64,000 nt of DNA, taken from the NCBI GenBank assembly GCA_963822435.1, contig CAWGHN010000001.1, positions 310,001-374,000 on the forward strand, written 5' to 3'. Numbering within the stretch: the stretch's first letter is position 1; each line of letters begins with the position of its first letter. Below the pieces are notes generated by a model that was given only the letters and a program-made list of their open reading frames with translations, made no database searches and was not told the DNA's origin. Both the position numbers and the translations under genes were made by a program. Of this stretch, positions 1 through 8,367 are shown one piece after another. The DNA comes from JAUYQR01 sp963822435. Lineage in GTDB: Bacteria; Pseudomonadota; Alphaproteobacteria; Rhodobacterales; Rhodobacteraceae.

Positions 1-555
1 GGCCTTGATCTGCAACTCGATTGCCCCGACCTCGCGCTCTCGCGCCACATGCTCTTTACCCACCTCAGTGACGACGAATTTCTCCAGACCGCCGCCATCC
101 ATGTCGAAGCCCTGCGCCATGCCTTGCAAGGCCTGCCACAAGACCGCATCCGCCTGCACATCTGCTGGGGCAACTACGAAGGCCCCCATGTCTGTGACAT
201 CGACATGGCCAAGGTCTTTCCGCTGTTGATGAGCGTGCCTGCCCGCTACGTCCTGTTTGAAACCGCAAACCCCCGCCACGGCCACGAATGGACCGTGTTC
301 CGCGACCGCGCGGCCGAAATTCCCGATGACAAGGTGCTGATCCCCGGCGCGGTCGACACCACCACGAACTTCGTCGAACACCCTGATCTTGTTGCACAAA
401 GGCTGGAACGCTTCACCTCGATCCTCGGCAGGGAACGGGTGATCGCAGGCTCCGATTGCGGCTTTGGCACCTTCGCGGGCTTTGGCGCGGTCGATCCCGA
501 AATCGCCTGGGCCAAGCTTGCCACCCTCAAGGAAGGCGCGCGCCGGGTGCGATGA
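1..555 (+). CDS. MetE-like (cobalamin-independent methionine synthase family) methyltransferase, 3' part
   Basis: The reading frame is open from base 1 and ends at the TGA at 553-555, so this is the C-terminal 184 residues of a gene that begins upstream. The fragment has the MetE/UROD-type barrel signature: an HIC pair inside HICWGNYEGPHVCDID, then ETANPRHGHEW, and near the end a Cys in the GSDCGFGTF segment. In this family the His, Cys and last Cys bind the zinc that activates a thiol for methyl or alkyl transfer. The substrate cannot be read from the fragment; methionine synthase-like and epoxyalkane-CoM-transferase-like members share these motifs. The stop overlaps the start of the following hydrolase (ATGA), which points to one operon with the next two genes. 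Confidence 0.75.
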   Translation, partial: GLDLQLDCPDLALSRHMLFTHLSDDEFLQTAAIHVEALRHALQGLPQDRIRLHICWGNYEGPHVCDIDMAKVFPLLMSVPARYVLFETANPRHGHEWTVFRDRAAEIPDDKVLIPGAVDTTTNFVEHPDLVAQRLERFTSILGRERVIAGSDCGFGTFAGFGAVDPEIAWAKLATLKEGARRVR

Positions 556-1235
556 CACCTCTCGTCCTGATCCCCGGCATGATGTGCGACGCCCGCATGT
601 GGGGTGGCATCGACACCACCCTTGGTGTGCCGGTGATCCACCACCTGCCGACCGAGGCCGACAGCACACCCGCCCTCGCCACGCTTTTCCTTGCCCACGC
701 GCCCCCCCGCTTCGCTCTCGCCGGTCTTTCCCTCGGCGGCATCCTTGCAATGGAAATCCTGCGTCAGGCCCCCGCCCGCATCGCCCGCCTTGCCCTTCTC
801 GACACCAACCCGCGCGCCGAAACGCCCGAGGCTCAGGCCCGCCGCGCCGCCCAGATCGCCCGCGCCCTCGCAGGCGACCTCGAAGGCGTGATGCGTGACG
901 ATATGAAACCGAACTACCTTGCACCCAGCTCCCGCAAGGATGAAATCCTCAATCTTTGCATGGACATGGCTCTGTCGCTCGGCCCCGAAACCTTCGCCCG
1001 CCAGTCCCGCGCGCTGCGCGACCGCCCTGACCAGCAGGCCACACTCGCCGCCTACAAAGGCCCCGCGCTCGTCCTGATGGGCGCTGAAGACCGGCTTTGC
1101 CCCCTCGACCGCCACCAACTCATGCACGCGCTGATGCCCCAATCGCACCTGCGCATCATCCCCGGCGCGGCGCACCTGCCGCCCCTCGAACGCCCGACCG
1201 AGACCGCCGCCGCCCTGCGCGACTGGCTTGCCTGA
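552..1235 (+). CDS. alpha/beta fold hydrolase
   Basis: A 227-residue protein of the alpha/beta hydrolase superfamily. It opens with the beta-strand/oxyanion segment LVLIPGMMCDARMW, has a nucleophile elbow GLSLGG with the catalytic Ser, a strand ending LVLMGAEDRLCP that supplies the acid, and a C-terminal GAAHLPPLERP supplying the His. It was started at the ATG at 552 because that codon overlaps the stop of the upstream gene and places the first strand at the N-terminus; an upstream in-frame ATG would add a tail read inside the previous gene. The substrate is unknown. Its place between a MetE-like gene and an HpcH/HpaI aldolase suggests small-molecule catabolism, such as hydrolysis of an ester or lactone. 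Confidence 0.85.
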   Translation: MTPLVLIPGMMCDARMWGGIDTTLGVPVIHHLPTEADSTPALATLFLAHAPPRFALAGLSLGGILAMEILRQAPARIARLALLDTNPRAETPEAQARRAAQIARALAGDLEGVMRDDMKPNYLAPSSRKDEILNLCMDMALSLGPETFARQSRALRDRPDQQATLAAYKGPALVLMGAEDRLCPLDRHQLMHALMPQSHLRIIPGAAHLPPLERPTETAAALRDWLA

Positions 1236-1245
1236 AGGACCGACC

Positions 1246-2031
1246 ATGCCGATCACCGACCTCAAGTCCCACTTCACCCAAGGCGGCACCGCGATCAACG
1301 GCTGGTGCGCCGTCCCCTCACCCGTCACCGCCGAAATCATTGGCCGCGCCGGGTTCGACATGATCACCGTCGATCTGCAGCACGGCCTGATCGACTATCA
1401 GATGGCGCTGACCATGTGTCAGGTGCTGCAAGGCCTGCCCGCCCCGGTCATCGCGCGGGTGCCGTGGAACGAACCCGGCGTAATCATGAAATGCCTCGAC
1501 GCAGGTTTCGCCGGAGTGATCTGCCCGATGGTCAACACCGCCGATGACGCCCGCCGTCTGGTCCAGTCCGCCCGCTACGCGCCCTTGGGCGGGCGGTCCT
1601 TTGGCCCGACGCGTGCTAACCTTGTCCACGGGCCGGGCTACGCCAAGAATGCCAACGCCTCGGTCCTTGTCCTCGCCATGATCGAAACGCGCGAGGCGTT
1701 GCAGAACCTTGACGCCATCCTGGAGGTTGAGGGGATCGACGGGGTGTATGTCGGCCCTTCCGACCTTGGACTGTCGCTGGGCCACGAACCCACCCTTGAA
1801 CCCACCGCGCCCGAGGTGCTTGCCGCCATCACCGATATCGTCACCCGCACCCGCGCCGCTCATCGGATCGCCGGCGTCCACACGGGATCGCCTGGCATGG
1901 TGGGCCGGATGCTTGGCCAAGGTTTCCACTTCGCCTCGCTGCTGACCGACATGCGCATCTTCGCCAACGCCGTCGGCACCCAGCTTGCCGCAGCCCGGGA
2001 TGGCGAATTCAAGGCCGTGCAAGCCTACTGA
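1246..2031 (+). CDS. HpcH/HpaI aldolase family protein (2-keto-3-deoxy acid aldolase)
   Basis: A 261-residue TIM-barrel class II aldolase. Members reversibly cleave 4-hydroxy-2-oxo acids, for example 4-hydroxy-2-oxoheptane-1,7-dioate, to pyruvate and an aldehyde using a divalent metal. Visible family motifs are DLQHGLIDY with the base His, LAMIETREAL with the metal Glu, and GVYVGPSDLGLSLG with the metal Asp. The start at 1246 is preceded by GAAGGA at 1234-1239 at good spacing; an ATG at 1228 would overlap the hydrolase. It is the last gene of the three-gene block at the left edge and converges on phaC, with 20 bases between their ends. Confidence 0.88.
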   Translation: MPITDLKSHFTQGGTAINGWCAVPSPVTAEIIGRAGFDMITVDLQHGLIDYQMALTMCQVLQGLPAPVIARVPWNEPGVIMKCLDAGFAGVICPMVNTADDARRLVQSARYAPLGGRSFGPTRANLVHGPGYAKNANASVLVLAMIETREALQNLDAILEVEGIDGVYVGPSDLGLSLGHEPTLEPTAPEVLAAITDIVTRTRAAHRIAGVHTGSPGMVGRMLGQGFHFASLLTDMRIFANAVGTQLAAARDGEFKAVQAY

Positions 2032-2051
2032 CCAACGCGACCGCCGCAAGG

Positions 2052-3887
2052 TCAGGGTTGCAGCACATAGACGCCGGGGGCCGGTGCAATCGGCGGAAAT
2101 CCGGCCTGAAGTGCACCCATCGCCGGGGGTGGCACCAGATCGCCACTGTGTGCCGACAGCCAGTTTGCCCACTCGGTCCACCATGTTCCTGGCTGCGGCT
2201 CGGTCGCCGCAAGCCAAGCATCGGGGCCGATGTAATGGGCGGCAGGCGCGCGGTGACCGATGCGGTAATGTCGGTCGCGGTGGCCCGGTTCTGACAGGAT
2301 ACCGCCATTGTGGCCGCCCTTGGTCAGCACGAACGTCAGGTCACAATCGGTGAACAGCGCCGTCTTGTAGGTCGACCGCCAAGGCGCGATGTGATCGGTC
2401 TCGGTGCCAACCACGAACATCGGCACGTCGATGTCCTTCAATGCGATGACGCGGCCCTCCACGGCAAAGCGGCCCGCCGTGATGCGGTTTTCCAGAAAGA
2501 TCCCGCGCAGATACTCCGAATGCATTCGCGCCGGCATCCGCGTCGTATCGCTGACCCAGATCGCCATATCGGTCGGCAGGTCCGGCTCTCCAAGGAAATA
2601 CCGCCGCACCGCGCGCGACCAGATCAGGTCTTCCGACCGGATCGCGGCAAAGGCGCCCGACATCTGCGGCCGGTCCAGATAGCCTTGCGCCCACATCATG
2701 TCTTCCAGAAACGCCACCTGACTTTCGTCAAGAAAGATCAGCAACTCCCCCGCTTCGGCAAAATCCACCTGCGCTGCCATCAGCGTCACCGAAGCCAGCC
2801 TATCATCCTGATCGCGCGCCATCGCTGCGGCCGCAATGGCAAGGAGCGTGCCGCCAAGGCAATAGCCGTTGGCATGGACTTTCTGGCCCGGAACGATGGC
2901 GTTTATCACGTCCAGCGCCTGCAGGATGCCCTGCTTGCGGTAATCCTCCAACGAGAGATCGGCCTGATCGGCACCGGGATTGCACCACGAGATGCAAAAG
3001 ACCGTATAGCCCTGCCCGACCAGCCACCGGATGAACGAATTCTCGGGCGACAGATCAAGGATGTAATACTTCATGATCCAGGCCGGCACGATCAGCACGG
3101 GCTCAGCCCGCACCTTTTCCGTGGTCGGGGAATACTGGATCAGTTCCATCAGGTCGTTGCGGTAGACAACGCTGCCCTTGGTGGACGCCAGCGCCTTCCC
3201 AAGCGTGAACTCCTCAGGCACTGGCCGGTGTTCCTGCGCCAACACATGCAGCACATCGTCGATGAAATGCGCGGCCCCTTCGACAAGGTTCTTGCCAACG
3301 GTCTGGCGGGTCTTTTCCAGGATCTCGGGATTGCCCAGTGGAAAGTTCGATGGCGATACGGTGTCCAAAAGCTGGCGCATCATGAACCCGGTCCGCTCGG
3401 CGTTCTGCAACCGCAATCCCCGCAGATCGGACGTGGCGGCGTGCCACCAGTCCTGAACCGCAAGAAAGCCCTGCTGCCATTGCGCGAAGGGCGCCTTGTC
3501 CCATCCTGCATGTGACCAGCGGGTATCATGGGGGCCGGGGTGAAACGGCTTTGCCGTGGTCTGATCCGTCAGCCCGGCGATCGAATACTGCACCAGCTTC
3601 AACCAATCGGCCTGCGCCCGTTCCAGCAGTTCCATCTGCCGGCCCGGCGCGCGTGCCAGATGCATCGCCCAGTCGCTCCAGGCATCGATCATCGCGTGCG
3701 GTGACAGCCCGGCGGTCAGCCGCGCAAGGCTGGCCATCGCGCCCCGGTCCAGTGCTGCATGAGGGTGCGCCTCGCGCGGCAGCGGGATCGGAACCGAAGA
3801 CGCAGGCGCGATCACACCCTGCGCCCGACGCTCAGCCACCGTTTCCGGCATCTCAGGCGGCGATTGTCGGACGGGCCTGCGGGTCAT
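2052..3887 (-). CDS. phaC: class I poly(3-hydroxyalkanoate) synthase PhaC
   Basis: A 611-residue polymerase that joins (R)-3-hydroxyacyl-CoA into polyhydroxyalkanoate at the surface of cytoplasmic granules. The alpha/beta core carries the lipase-like box NGYCLGGTLL with the nucleophile Cys343, the acid Asp498 in TDHIAPW and the His526 in GGHNGG; the segment WCNPGADQ lies ahead of the box. Length and motifs fit class I enzymes that work without PhaE. Its ATG overlaps the stop of the FtsH-like gene upstream (ATGA at 3884-3887), so translation is probably coupled. A phasin lies divergently about 2.2 kb away. No phaA, phaB, phaZ or phaR is in the window, so this copy stands apart from a classical pha operon and may be a second synthase. 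Confidence 0.95.
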   Translation of the reverse strand: MTRRPVRQSPPEMPETVAERRAQGVIAPASSVPIPLPREAHPHAALDRGAMASLARLTAGLSPHAMIDAWSDWAMHLARAPGRQMELLERAQADWLKLVQYSIAGLTDQTTAKPFHPGPHDTRWSHAGWDKAPFAQWQQGFLAVQDWWHAATSDLRGLRLQNAERTGFMMRQLLDTVSPSNFPLGNPEILEKTRQTVGKNLVEGAAHFIDDVLHVLAQEHRPVPEEFTLGKALASTKGSVVYRNDLMELIQYSPTTEKVRAEPVLIVPAWIMKYYILDLSPENSFIRWLVGQGYTVFCISWCNPGADQADLSLEDYRKQGILQALDVINAIVPGQKVHANGYCLGGTLLAIAAAAMARDQDDRLASVTLMAAQVDFAEAGELLIFLDESQVAFLEDMMWAQGYLDRPQMSGAFAAIRSEDLIWSRAVRRYFLGEPDLPTDMAIWVSDTTRMPARMHSEYLRGIFLENRITAGRFAVEGRVIALKDIDVPMFVVGTETDHIAPWRSTYKTALFTDCDLTFVLTKGGHNGGILSEPGHRDRHYRIGHRAPAAHYIGPDAWLAATEPQPGTWWTEWANWLSAHSGDLVPPPAMGALQAGFPPIAPAPGVYVLQP

Positions 3888-5698
3888 GCTGCAACCTCCA
3901 GCGGTCTGAGCGGCGGAAACTCGGTCGGGGTGATCGTCTCACGCTCCATCAGCAGGGTGGCCCCTGCGGCCAGATCGGCATGGCAGGTTTTCAACAGCGC
4001 CGTCGCCCGCTCCAGCGCCAAATCCAGAAGGCCGCGGATCGCCAGATCAACCTCGCGCGCGGTGGCCTCGGAATGATCGCGCGGGCTGAATGAGGCTCGT
4101 TCGTCGCCCAGAAAACCGCCGCGATCCTGCTCAAGCACGGCCTGACCAATGGTCGTGTCCATGCCAAAGCGCGTGACGATCTGGCGGGCGATATCGGTGG
4201 CGCGAACCAGATCGTCCGCCGCTCCGGTCGAAACCTCGGCAAAGCGGATCAGTTCGGCGGCCCGCCCGGCCAGAAGCATGACGATGCGGTTCTCCAGTTC
4301 CGACTGCGTGATCACAAAACGGTCCTCGGTGGGACGGGTCATCGTGTAGCCAAGCGCGCCGATGGTGCGGGGAATGATCGACACCTTGTGCACCGGATCG
4401 GCACCCGGCAGATGCGCCGCGGCAAGGGCATGGCCCATCTCGTGCCACGCGACCGTCTCGCGTTCGCGCGCGTTCAGCAAGCGACCCTTGCGTTCCATTC
4501 CCGCCACGACGCGCTCCAACGCGGCGGTGATGTCGTCCATCCCCACAACCGTGGCACCCCGCCGCGTCGCGTGGATCGCCGCCTCGTTCACCAGATTGGC
4601 CAGTTCCGCCCCGGTAAAGCCCGGCGTCAGCCCGGAGGCCTCGTCCACGTCCAGCGCCGGGTCCACCGCCACCTTGCGCAGATGCACGCGCAAGATTGCC
4701 GCCCGCCCGGTCTTGTCCGGCCGGTCCACCACCACCTGCCGGTCAAACCGCCCCGCTCGCATCAGCGCGGGATCAAGGATTTCAGGCCGGTTGGTCGCCG
4801 CCAGAAGCACGATCCCTTCGCGCGGATCAAAACCGTCCAGCTCGGCCAGAAGCTGGTTCAGCGTCTGCTCTTTTTCGTCATGCCCGCCACCAAACCCCCC
4901 GATTCCGCGACGCCGGCCCAGCGCATCCAGCTCGTCGATGAAGATGATGCAGGGGGCGGCCTTGCGCGCCTGATCGAACAGGTCGCGCACGCGGGCGGCA
5001 CCGACCCCCACGAACATCTCGACGAACTCGCTGCCCGAGATCGAAAAGAACGGTACACCGGCCTCGCCCGCGATGGCACGCGCGAAGAGCGTCTTGCCGG
5101 TTCCCGGCGGCCCGGTCAGCAGAATACCCTTCGGGATATGCGCGCCAAGCCGACCGAACTTCTTCGGCTCCTTCAGGAAATCGACGATTTCCTTCAATTC
5201 GGCCTTGGCCTCGTCAACCCCGGCCACATCCTCGAAGGTCACGCCGGTATCGCACTCGACATAGACCTTTGCGCGCGACTTCCCGACACTCATCATCCCG
5301 CCCATACCCTGCTTGTCGATCACCCCGCGCAGGAAAAAGCTCCACAGCGCAAAGACCAGCAGCATCGGCACCACCCAGGACAGAATGGCGCTGATGAACG
5401 TGTTCTGCACCGTTCCGTCGAATTCCACGTCCGACTGTTCCAGCCGCGCGGTCAGATCCGGTGGCACGATGTTGGTGACGAAATTGGTGTGGTCGTTGAC
5501 CGGTTCGCGATAGCGACCGTCGATTTCTTCCGCCCGGACCGTGACCGAAGCAACGCGCCCCGCTACCAGATGTTCAAGAAACACACTGTAAGGAATGCGT
5601 TCGGTGACCGAGGCCTGCGACCACCAGTCTTGCAGCAGCAGAAGGCCGATGAAGGCCGCCACGAAGTACCAAAGGTGGATTTGCTGTTTTCGGTCCAT
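3884..5698 (-). CDS. ftsH: FtsH-type membrane AAA+ zinc metalloprotease
   Basis: A 604-residue ATP-dependent protease of the inner membrane that unfolds and degrades membrane and soluble proteins. It has an N-terminal membrane helix (HLWYFVAAFIGLLLL), a periplasmic segment, a second helix (ILSWVVPMLLVFALW), a Walker A GPPGTGKT at 196-203, Walker B IIFIDELDALG, an SRH region with RPEILDPALMRAGRFDRQ, and the zinc site HEMGH at 419-423 (HEAGH is the usual form). The start at 5698 (MDRKQQIHLWYF) matches FtsH N-termini and leaves a sensible leader from the FNR box at 5808; the frame is open up to 5794. It is probably an accessory FtsH rather than the housekeeping one, being shorter at the C-terminus and fused by overlap to phaC. 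Confidence 0.9.
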   Translation of the reverse strand: MDRKQQIHLWYFVAAFIGLLLLQDWWSQASVTERIPYSVFLEHLVAGRVASVTVRAEEIDGRYREPVNDHTNFVTNIVPPDLTARLEQSDVEFDGTVQNTFISAILSWVVPMLLVFALWSFFLRGVIDKQGMGGMMSVGKSRAKVYVECDTGVTFEDVAGVDEAKAELKEIVDFLKEPKKFGRLGAHIPKGILLTGPPGTGKTLFARAIAGEAGVPFFSISGSEFVEMFVGVGAARVRDLFDQARKAAPCIIFIDELDALGRRRGIGGFGGGHDEKEQTLNQLLAELDGFDPREGIVLLAATNRPEILDPALMRAGRFDRQVVVDRPDKTGRAAILRVHLRKVAVDPALDVDEASGLTPGFTGAELANLVNEAAIHATRRGATVVGMDDITAALERVVAGMERKGRLLNARERETVAWHEMGHALAAAHLPGADPVHKVSIIPRTIGALGYTMTRPTEDRFVITQSELENRIVMLLAGRAAELIRFAEVSTGAADDLVRATDIARQIVTRFGMDTTIGQAVLEQDRGGFLGDERASFSPRDHSEATAREVDLAIRGLLDLALERATALLKTCHADLAAGATLLMERETITPTEFPPLRPLEVAA

Positions 5699-5807
5699 GT
5701 CCCGCTCTCGCCCCGGCGCCGCACCACTTTTGGCCATGCGCTGCAGCCTGTCCTTGACGCAGGTCATGCTTGCCCGAACGTCGTGCACCGCCACATCGCG
5801 TGGTCAT

Positions 5808-5821
5808 TTGATCATGATCAA
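5808..5821. promoter_or_regulatory. FNR/FixK-type box between ftsH-phaC and the lipoprotein/phasin genes
   Basis: The 14 bases read TTGATCATGATCAA, a perfect palindrome identical to the FNR/FnrL consensus TTGAT-N4-ATCAA. If a class II position at -41.5 is assumed on each strand, transcripts would start near 5773 (minus) and 5856 (plus), giving leaders of about 75 bases to ftsH and 37 bases to the lipoprotein. The single symmetrical box could therefore serve both divergent units. No strong -10 element was recognised, which is usual for activator-dependent promoters. Confidence 0.75.
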
Positions 5822-5892
5822 GGCACCGCATGCCGTTTCTGGCGACAGTCGCCGCGTTCAGATTCGTCCTCCAACGATTGGAAACCAGCGCG

Positions 5893-6042
5893 ATGAAACC
5901 GTTCCTGTCGCTTGCCCTCATCTTGATGACGATTGCCGCCACCGGCTGCACCGACAACCGCTATCCGATCAGCGGCGAGAGCTGCGGACCCAAGGACCCT
6001 GTCCAGACGCTGCACGCCAACGATTGCACCGTAACACCTTGA
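5893..6042 (+). CDS. small putative lipoprotein
   Basis: A 49-residue reading frame starting MKPFLSLALILMTIAATGC. A positive N-terminus, a hydrophobic stretch and an ATGC lipobox suggest a lipoprotein whose mature part is only about 31 residues (CTDNRYPISGESCGPKDP...) with two further cysteines. It begins about 37 bases after the transcription start predicted from the FNR box at 5808-5821 and precedes the phasin by 87 bases, so both may be co-transcribed. No family was recognised. The shine-dalgarno signal is weak (AGCGCG), so an in-frame upstream start at 5830 is possible but would bury the signal peptide. Confidence 0.55.
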   Translation: MKPFLSLALILMTIAATGCTDNRYPISGESCGPKDPVQTLHANDCTVTP

Positions 6043-6129
6043 GGCAACGCAGCCGCAAGAATACTCCGCATCCTCCCAGTCAAAGCGATGAAGTGTTGGC
6101 ACGGTCGCACCACGAAAAGGACAACCAGA

Positions 6130-6486
6130 ATGGCCGCGAAATCATCGAAAGCCGAACCAGCGCATGCGGCCGTTCCGGCGGGTATCGCCGGAGCGGGTCT
6201 GGCCATGTCGGTCGGCAGCCTTGCCGCACAAGCCTGGATGGATTTCGGGGCCGAGGCTGCCCGCTTCGCCTGGGACCGCTTGCAGCAGGAGATCAAGACC
6301 CAGCAGGCGATGCTGTCCTGCACCACCCTAGACGAGGTCCGCACCATCCATGCCGACTTCGTCACCACCGCGCAGGGCCAGTACGCAGCCGAAGCGCGCA
6401 AGTTGCTGGAGATGATGCAGCAGGCGGCCACCTCGGGGCTGACCATCGCGTCAACGGCACGTCGCTACGATGACGTGCCGCTGTAG
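6130..6486 (+). CDS. phasin family protein
   Basis: A 118-residue, Ala-rich, mostly helical protein with the look of the phasin_2 family, whose members coat PHA granules and control their size. Residues about 35-110 form the amphipathic helix (FAWDRLQQEIKTQQAML, then AAEARKLLEMMQQAATSG). The start at 6130 is preceded by AAAGGA at 6117-6122. It lies downstream of the FNR box and the small lipoprotein and divergent to ftsH-phaC, so granule protein and synthase could be induced together. A more general helical stress protein cannot be excluded, since phasin assignment rests on composition and context. Confidence 0.7.
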   Translation: MAAKSSKAEPAHAAVPAGIAGAGLAMSVGSLAAQAWMDFGAEAARFAWDRLQQEIKTQQAMLSCTTLDEVRTIHADFVTTAQGQYAAEARKLLEMMQQAATSGLTIASTARRYDDVPL

Positions 6487-6513
6487 CGGGCCGGACGAAC
6501 GCGTTGGCGATTG

Positions 6514-7272
6514 TCAAAGCGCGCTGCGATACGGGCTTTCCTGAAACGTCAGATCATCGCCAGACGCGTCAACAAGCGCTTCCTCGTCCAGGATCTCGAA
6601 ATGAGACGGGTCGACCATCCGCAACACGCCCGTGTCTTCCAGCTCGTGAAACGCCCGGCTCAGGGTCTCAGGCCGCGCACCCAGGTAATGCGCCAGGTCT
6701 TTGCGCGCCAACGGCACATGCACCACAGCCGGACCGCTGACCCGCCTGAACCTGGACCGCCTTGCCAGGACATTCAGAAACGCGGCAAGGCGGTTCACTG
6801 CCTTGCGGCCACTGATCAACAGCAACCATTCCCTTGCGGCATCTACCTCATCCAGCAGATGAACCAGAAAAAGCCGTTCCGCTTCCGGGTTGTTACGAAG
6901 TTCCCTTTCGAAAATCACGCGCGGAAACGACAGGATCCGCGCAGCCGACAAAGCCTCGATCCGATAGCTTGACGGACCATCGAACAGACGCCCGTAGATG
7001 TCGGTCGGGACCAGCAGGCCGACAATGTGTTTTCTGCCGTCCTCAAGAACCTGGACCATCGCAAGCGTGCCATCCAGCACATAGCCCACATCAACGGAGG
7101 TGGCGCCGCGCTCCACGATGGTTTGCCCCGCCGCCACATCGTGAAAAGTCGCGTGCGCCAGAAGCCTTTCCGACACTGCGGGTGGCAACGCCTTCAAAAG
7201 CTTCTCCAAAAGGCCATTGCCATGTGTGACCAAGGCCTTCAGCGCGTGCGCCGTGGGTATCTCATCTGCCAT
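6514..7272 (-). CDS. Crp/Fnr family transcriptional regulator without FNR cysteines
   Basis: A 252-residue regulator with a cyclic-nucleotide-type sensor domain (about 30-145), a dimer helix and a C-terminal winged helix. The body resembles FnrL (GRKHIVGLLVPTDIYGR, VDAAREWLLLISGRKA), but the N-terminus carries no Cys cluster, so it should not bind the 4Fe-4S oxygen sensor; FixK or DNR-type control is more likely. The recognition helix reads GARPETLSRAF and keeps the E..SR triad that FNR uses to read TTGAT. The start at 7272 (MADEIPTAHA) was chosen over the open frame up to 7449, which would overlap the divergent gene. An FNR-type box lies upstream at 7361-7374. Confidence 0.85.
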   Translation of the reverse strand: MADEIPTAHALKALVTHGNGLLEKLLKALPPAVSERLLAHATFHDVAAGQTIVERGATSVDVGYVLDGTLAMVQVLEDGRKHIVGLLVPTDIYGRLFDGPSSYRIEALSAARILSFPRVIFERELRNNPEAERLFLVHLLDEVDAAREWLLLISGRKAVNRLAAFLNVLARRSRFRRVSGPAVVHVPLARKDLAHYLGARPETLSRAFHELEDTGVLRMVDPSHFEILDEEALVDASGDDLTFQESPYRSAL

Positions 7273-7360
7273 CCGGCGAACCCCCGTTACCGATAAAGCC
7301 GCAGGAAGAACCCCGCCACAGCCCCCACACCTCCAAATAAACGAATTTGTCGTGATGTCG

Positions 7361-7374
7361 TTGACAATGATCAA
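7361..7374. promoter_or_regulatory. FNR/FixK-type box between the two divergent Crp/Fnr genes
   Basis: The sequence TTGACAATGATCAA matches TTGAY-N4-ATCAA, differing from the perfect FNR palindrome at one half-site base. Assuming -41.5 activation, the leaders would be about 54 bases for the minus-strand regulator and 39 bases for the plus-strand one. Because both regulators keep the recognition triad for this motif, auto- and cross-regulation is plausible. Confidence 0.7.
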
Positions 7375-7447
7375 TGCAGCACGATCCGGCCCGTCTGATC
7401 GTGGGCGCGCAATGCGGCCGAGTCGTTGCGGACCTTGGGGGAAGTTC

Positions 7448-8341
7448 ATGAATCAGCTCTCGTCGGTAACCCCGGTAGCAAACGGCCATGCCGTCACGCC
7501 ATCCGCTCGGGCACCCGAACCCGCAAGGTGCAGCTTGCCGCTTGGCAGCGCCATGATCTGCGGTGGCGCACGGAACCGCGAAGACCGCGCACCGGACAGC
7601 AAGGTGCTTACCGGTTGTGCACCCGGTCAGGACGTGTGGTTCATCAGATCGGGTATCCTGCGGCTGCAGCGCCACGCCTACGACGGGCATCGCCAGATCC
7701 TGTCCCTGTTCTTTCCCGGAGAAATCGTCGGCTTCGATCGCCAATTCGGCGGCGAAATCAGCATCGAAGCCGCGACGCAAAGCAGCCTGTGTCGAATGGA
7801 TCGGCGCAAGTTCCAGACCCTCGTCGATGAAGACAGCACTTTGCGCGCGGATTTCTTTCGCCAAAAGCAGGATCAGCTTGACCGGCTTCATTGGCTGACC
7901 TGGTCGCTTGGTGCTCTTGGGCCGAAAGAACGGCTTTGCGCCCTTCTGGCGCTGTCGACAAGGATCATGCCGTATCAGCCGCTTCCTGATGGTACCGGGG
8001 TGCTTTCGGTGCAATTGCCAAGAAAAGACATCGCCGACCTTCTTGGAACAACCGTCGAATCCATCAGCCGCATCGTTCACCGGCTGGTCGGGGCGGGCAT
8101 CATCGAGATCATTGACCCGGCGCATTTCCGGCTGCTTGACCTGCCCGGTCTGGTCGCTCGCGGACAGATCGACGCAATCTTCGATAAGATGACCTTCGGA
8201 CTTGCCAACCGCCGCCGCCAGATTGAACACCTGCTCGCCCCGGCCGTCGCCGATCCGGTCTGCCTTTGCGCCCGACAAGGCGGGCCGTTGACGCCGGTCA
8301 ATGACCGAGGCGCCCGGTCTGATACCCTTGTTTCAACCTGA
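7448..8341 (+). CDS. Crp/Fnr family transcriptional regulator with C-terminal extension
   Basis: A 297-residue protein with a sensor beta-roll (about 45-150), a dimer helix and a winged helix whose recognition helix GTTVESISRIV again keeps the E..SR triad for TTGAT half-sites. The N-terminal region holds Cys in ARCSLPLGSAMICGG and GCAPGQ but not the spacing of the four-Cys FNR cluster, so iron-sulfur binding is uncertain. About 60 residues follow the winged helix, an extension unusual for the family, with one CLC pair. GGGGAAG upstream supports the ATG at 7448. It is divergent from the other Crp/Fnr gene and 26 bases ahead of the Hsp20 gene, with which it may be co-transcribed. Confidence 0.82.
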   Translation: MNQLSSVTPVANGHAVTPSARAPEPARCSLPLGSAMICGGARNREDRAPDSKVLTGCAPGQDVWFIRSGILRLQRHAYDGHRQILSLFFPGEIVGFDRQFGGEISIEAATQSSLCRMDRRKFQTLVDEDSTLRADFFRQKQDQLDRLHWLTWSLGALGPKERLCALLALSTRIMPYQPLPDGTGVLSVQLPRKDIADLLGTTVESISRIVHRLVGAGIIEIIDPAHFRLLDLPGLVARGQIDAIFDKMTFGLANRRRQIEHLLAPAVADPVCLCARQGGPLTPVNDRGARSDTLVST

Positions 8342-8367
8342 CTTTCCTTGCCAGAAGGATGTAAAGG

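Noticed and set aside
246..1367. Long minus-strand frame of 373 residues
   Set aside because: It is antisense to the hydrolase and aldolase genes, whose motifs and ribosome sites are clear; Arg/Gly-rich composition is typical of a shadow frame in GC-rich DNA.
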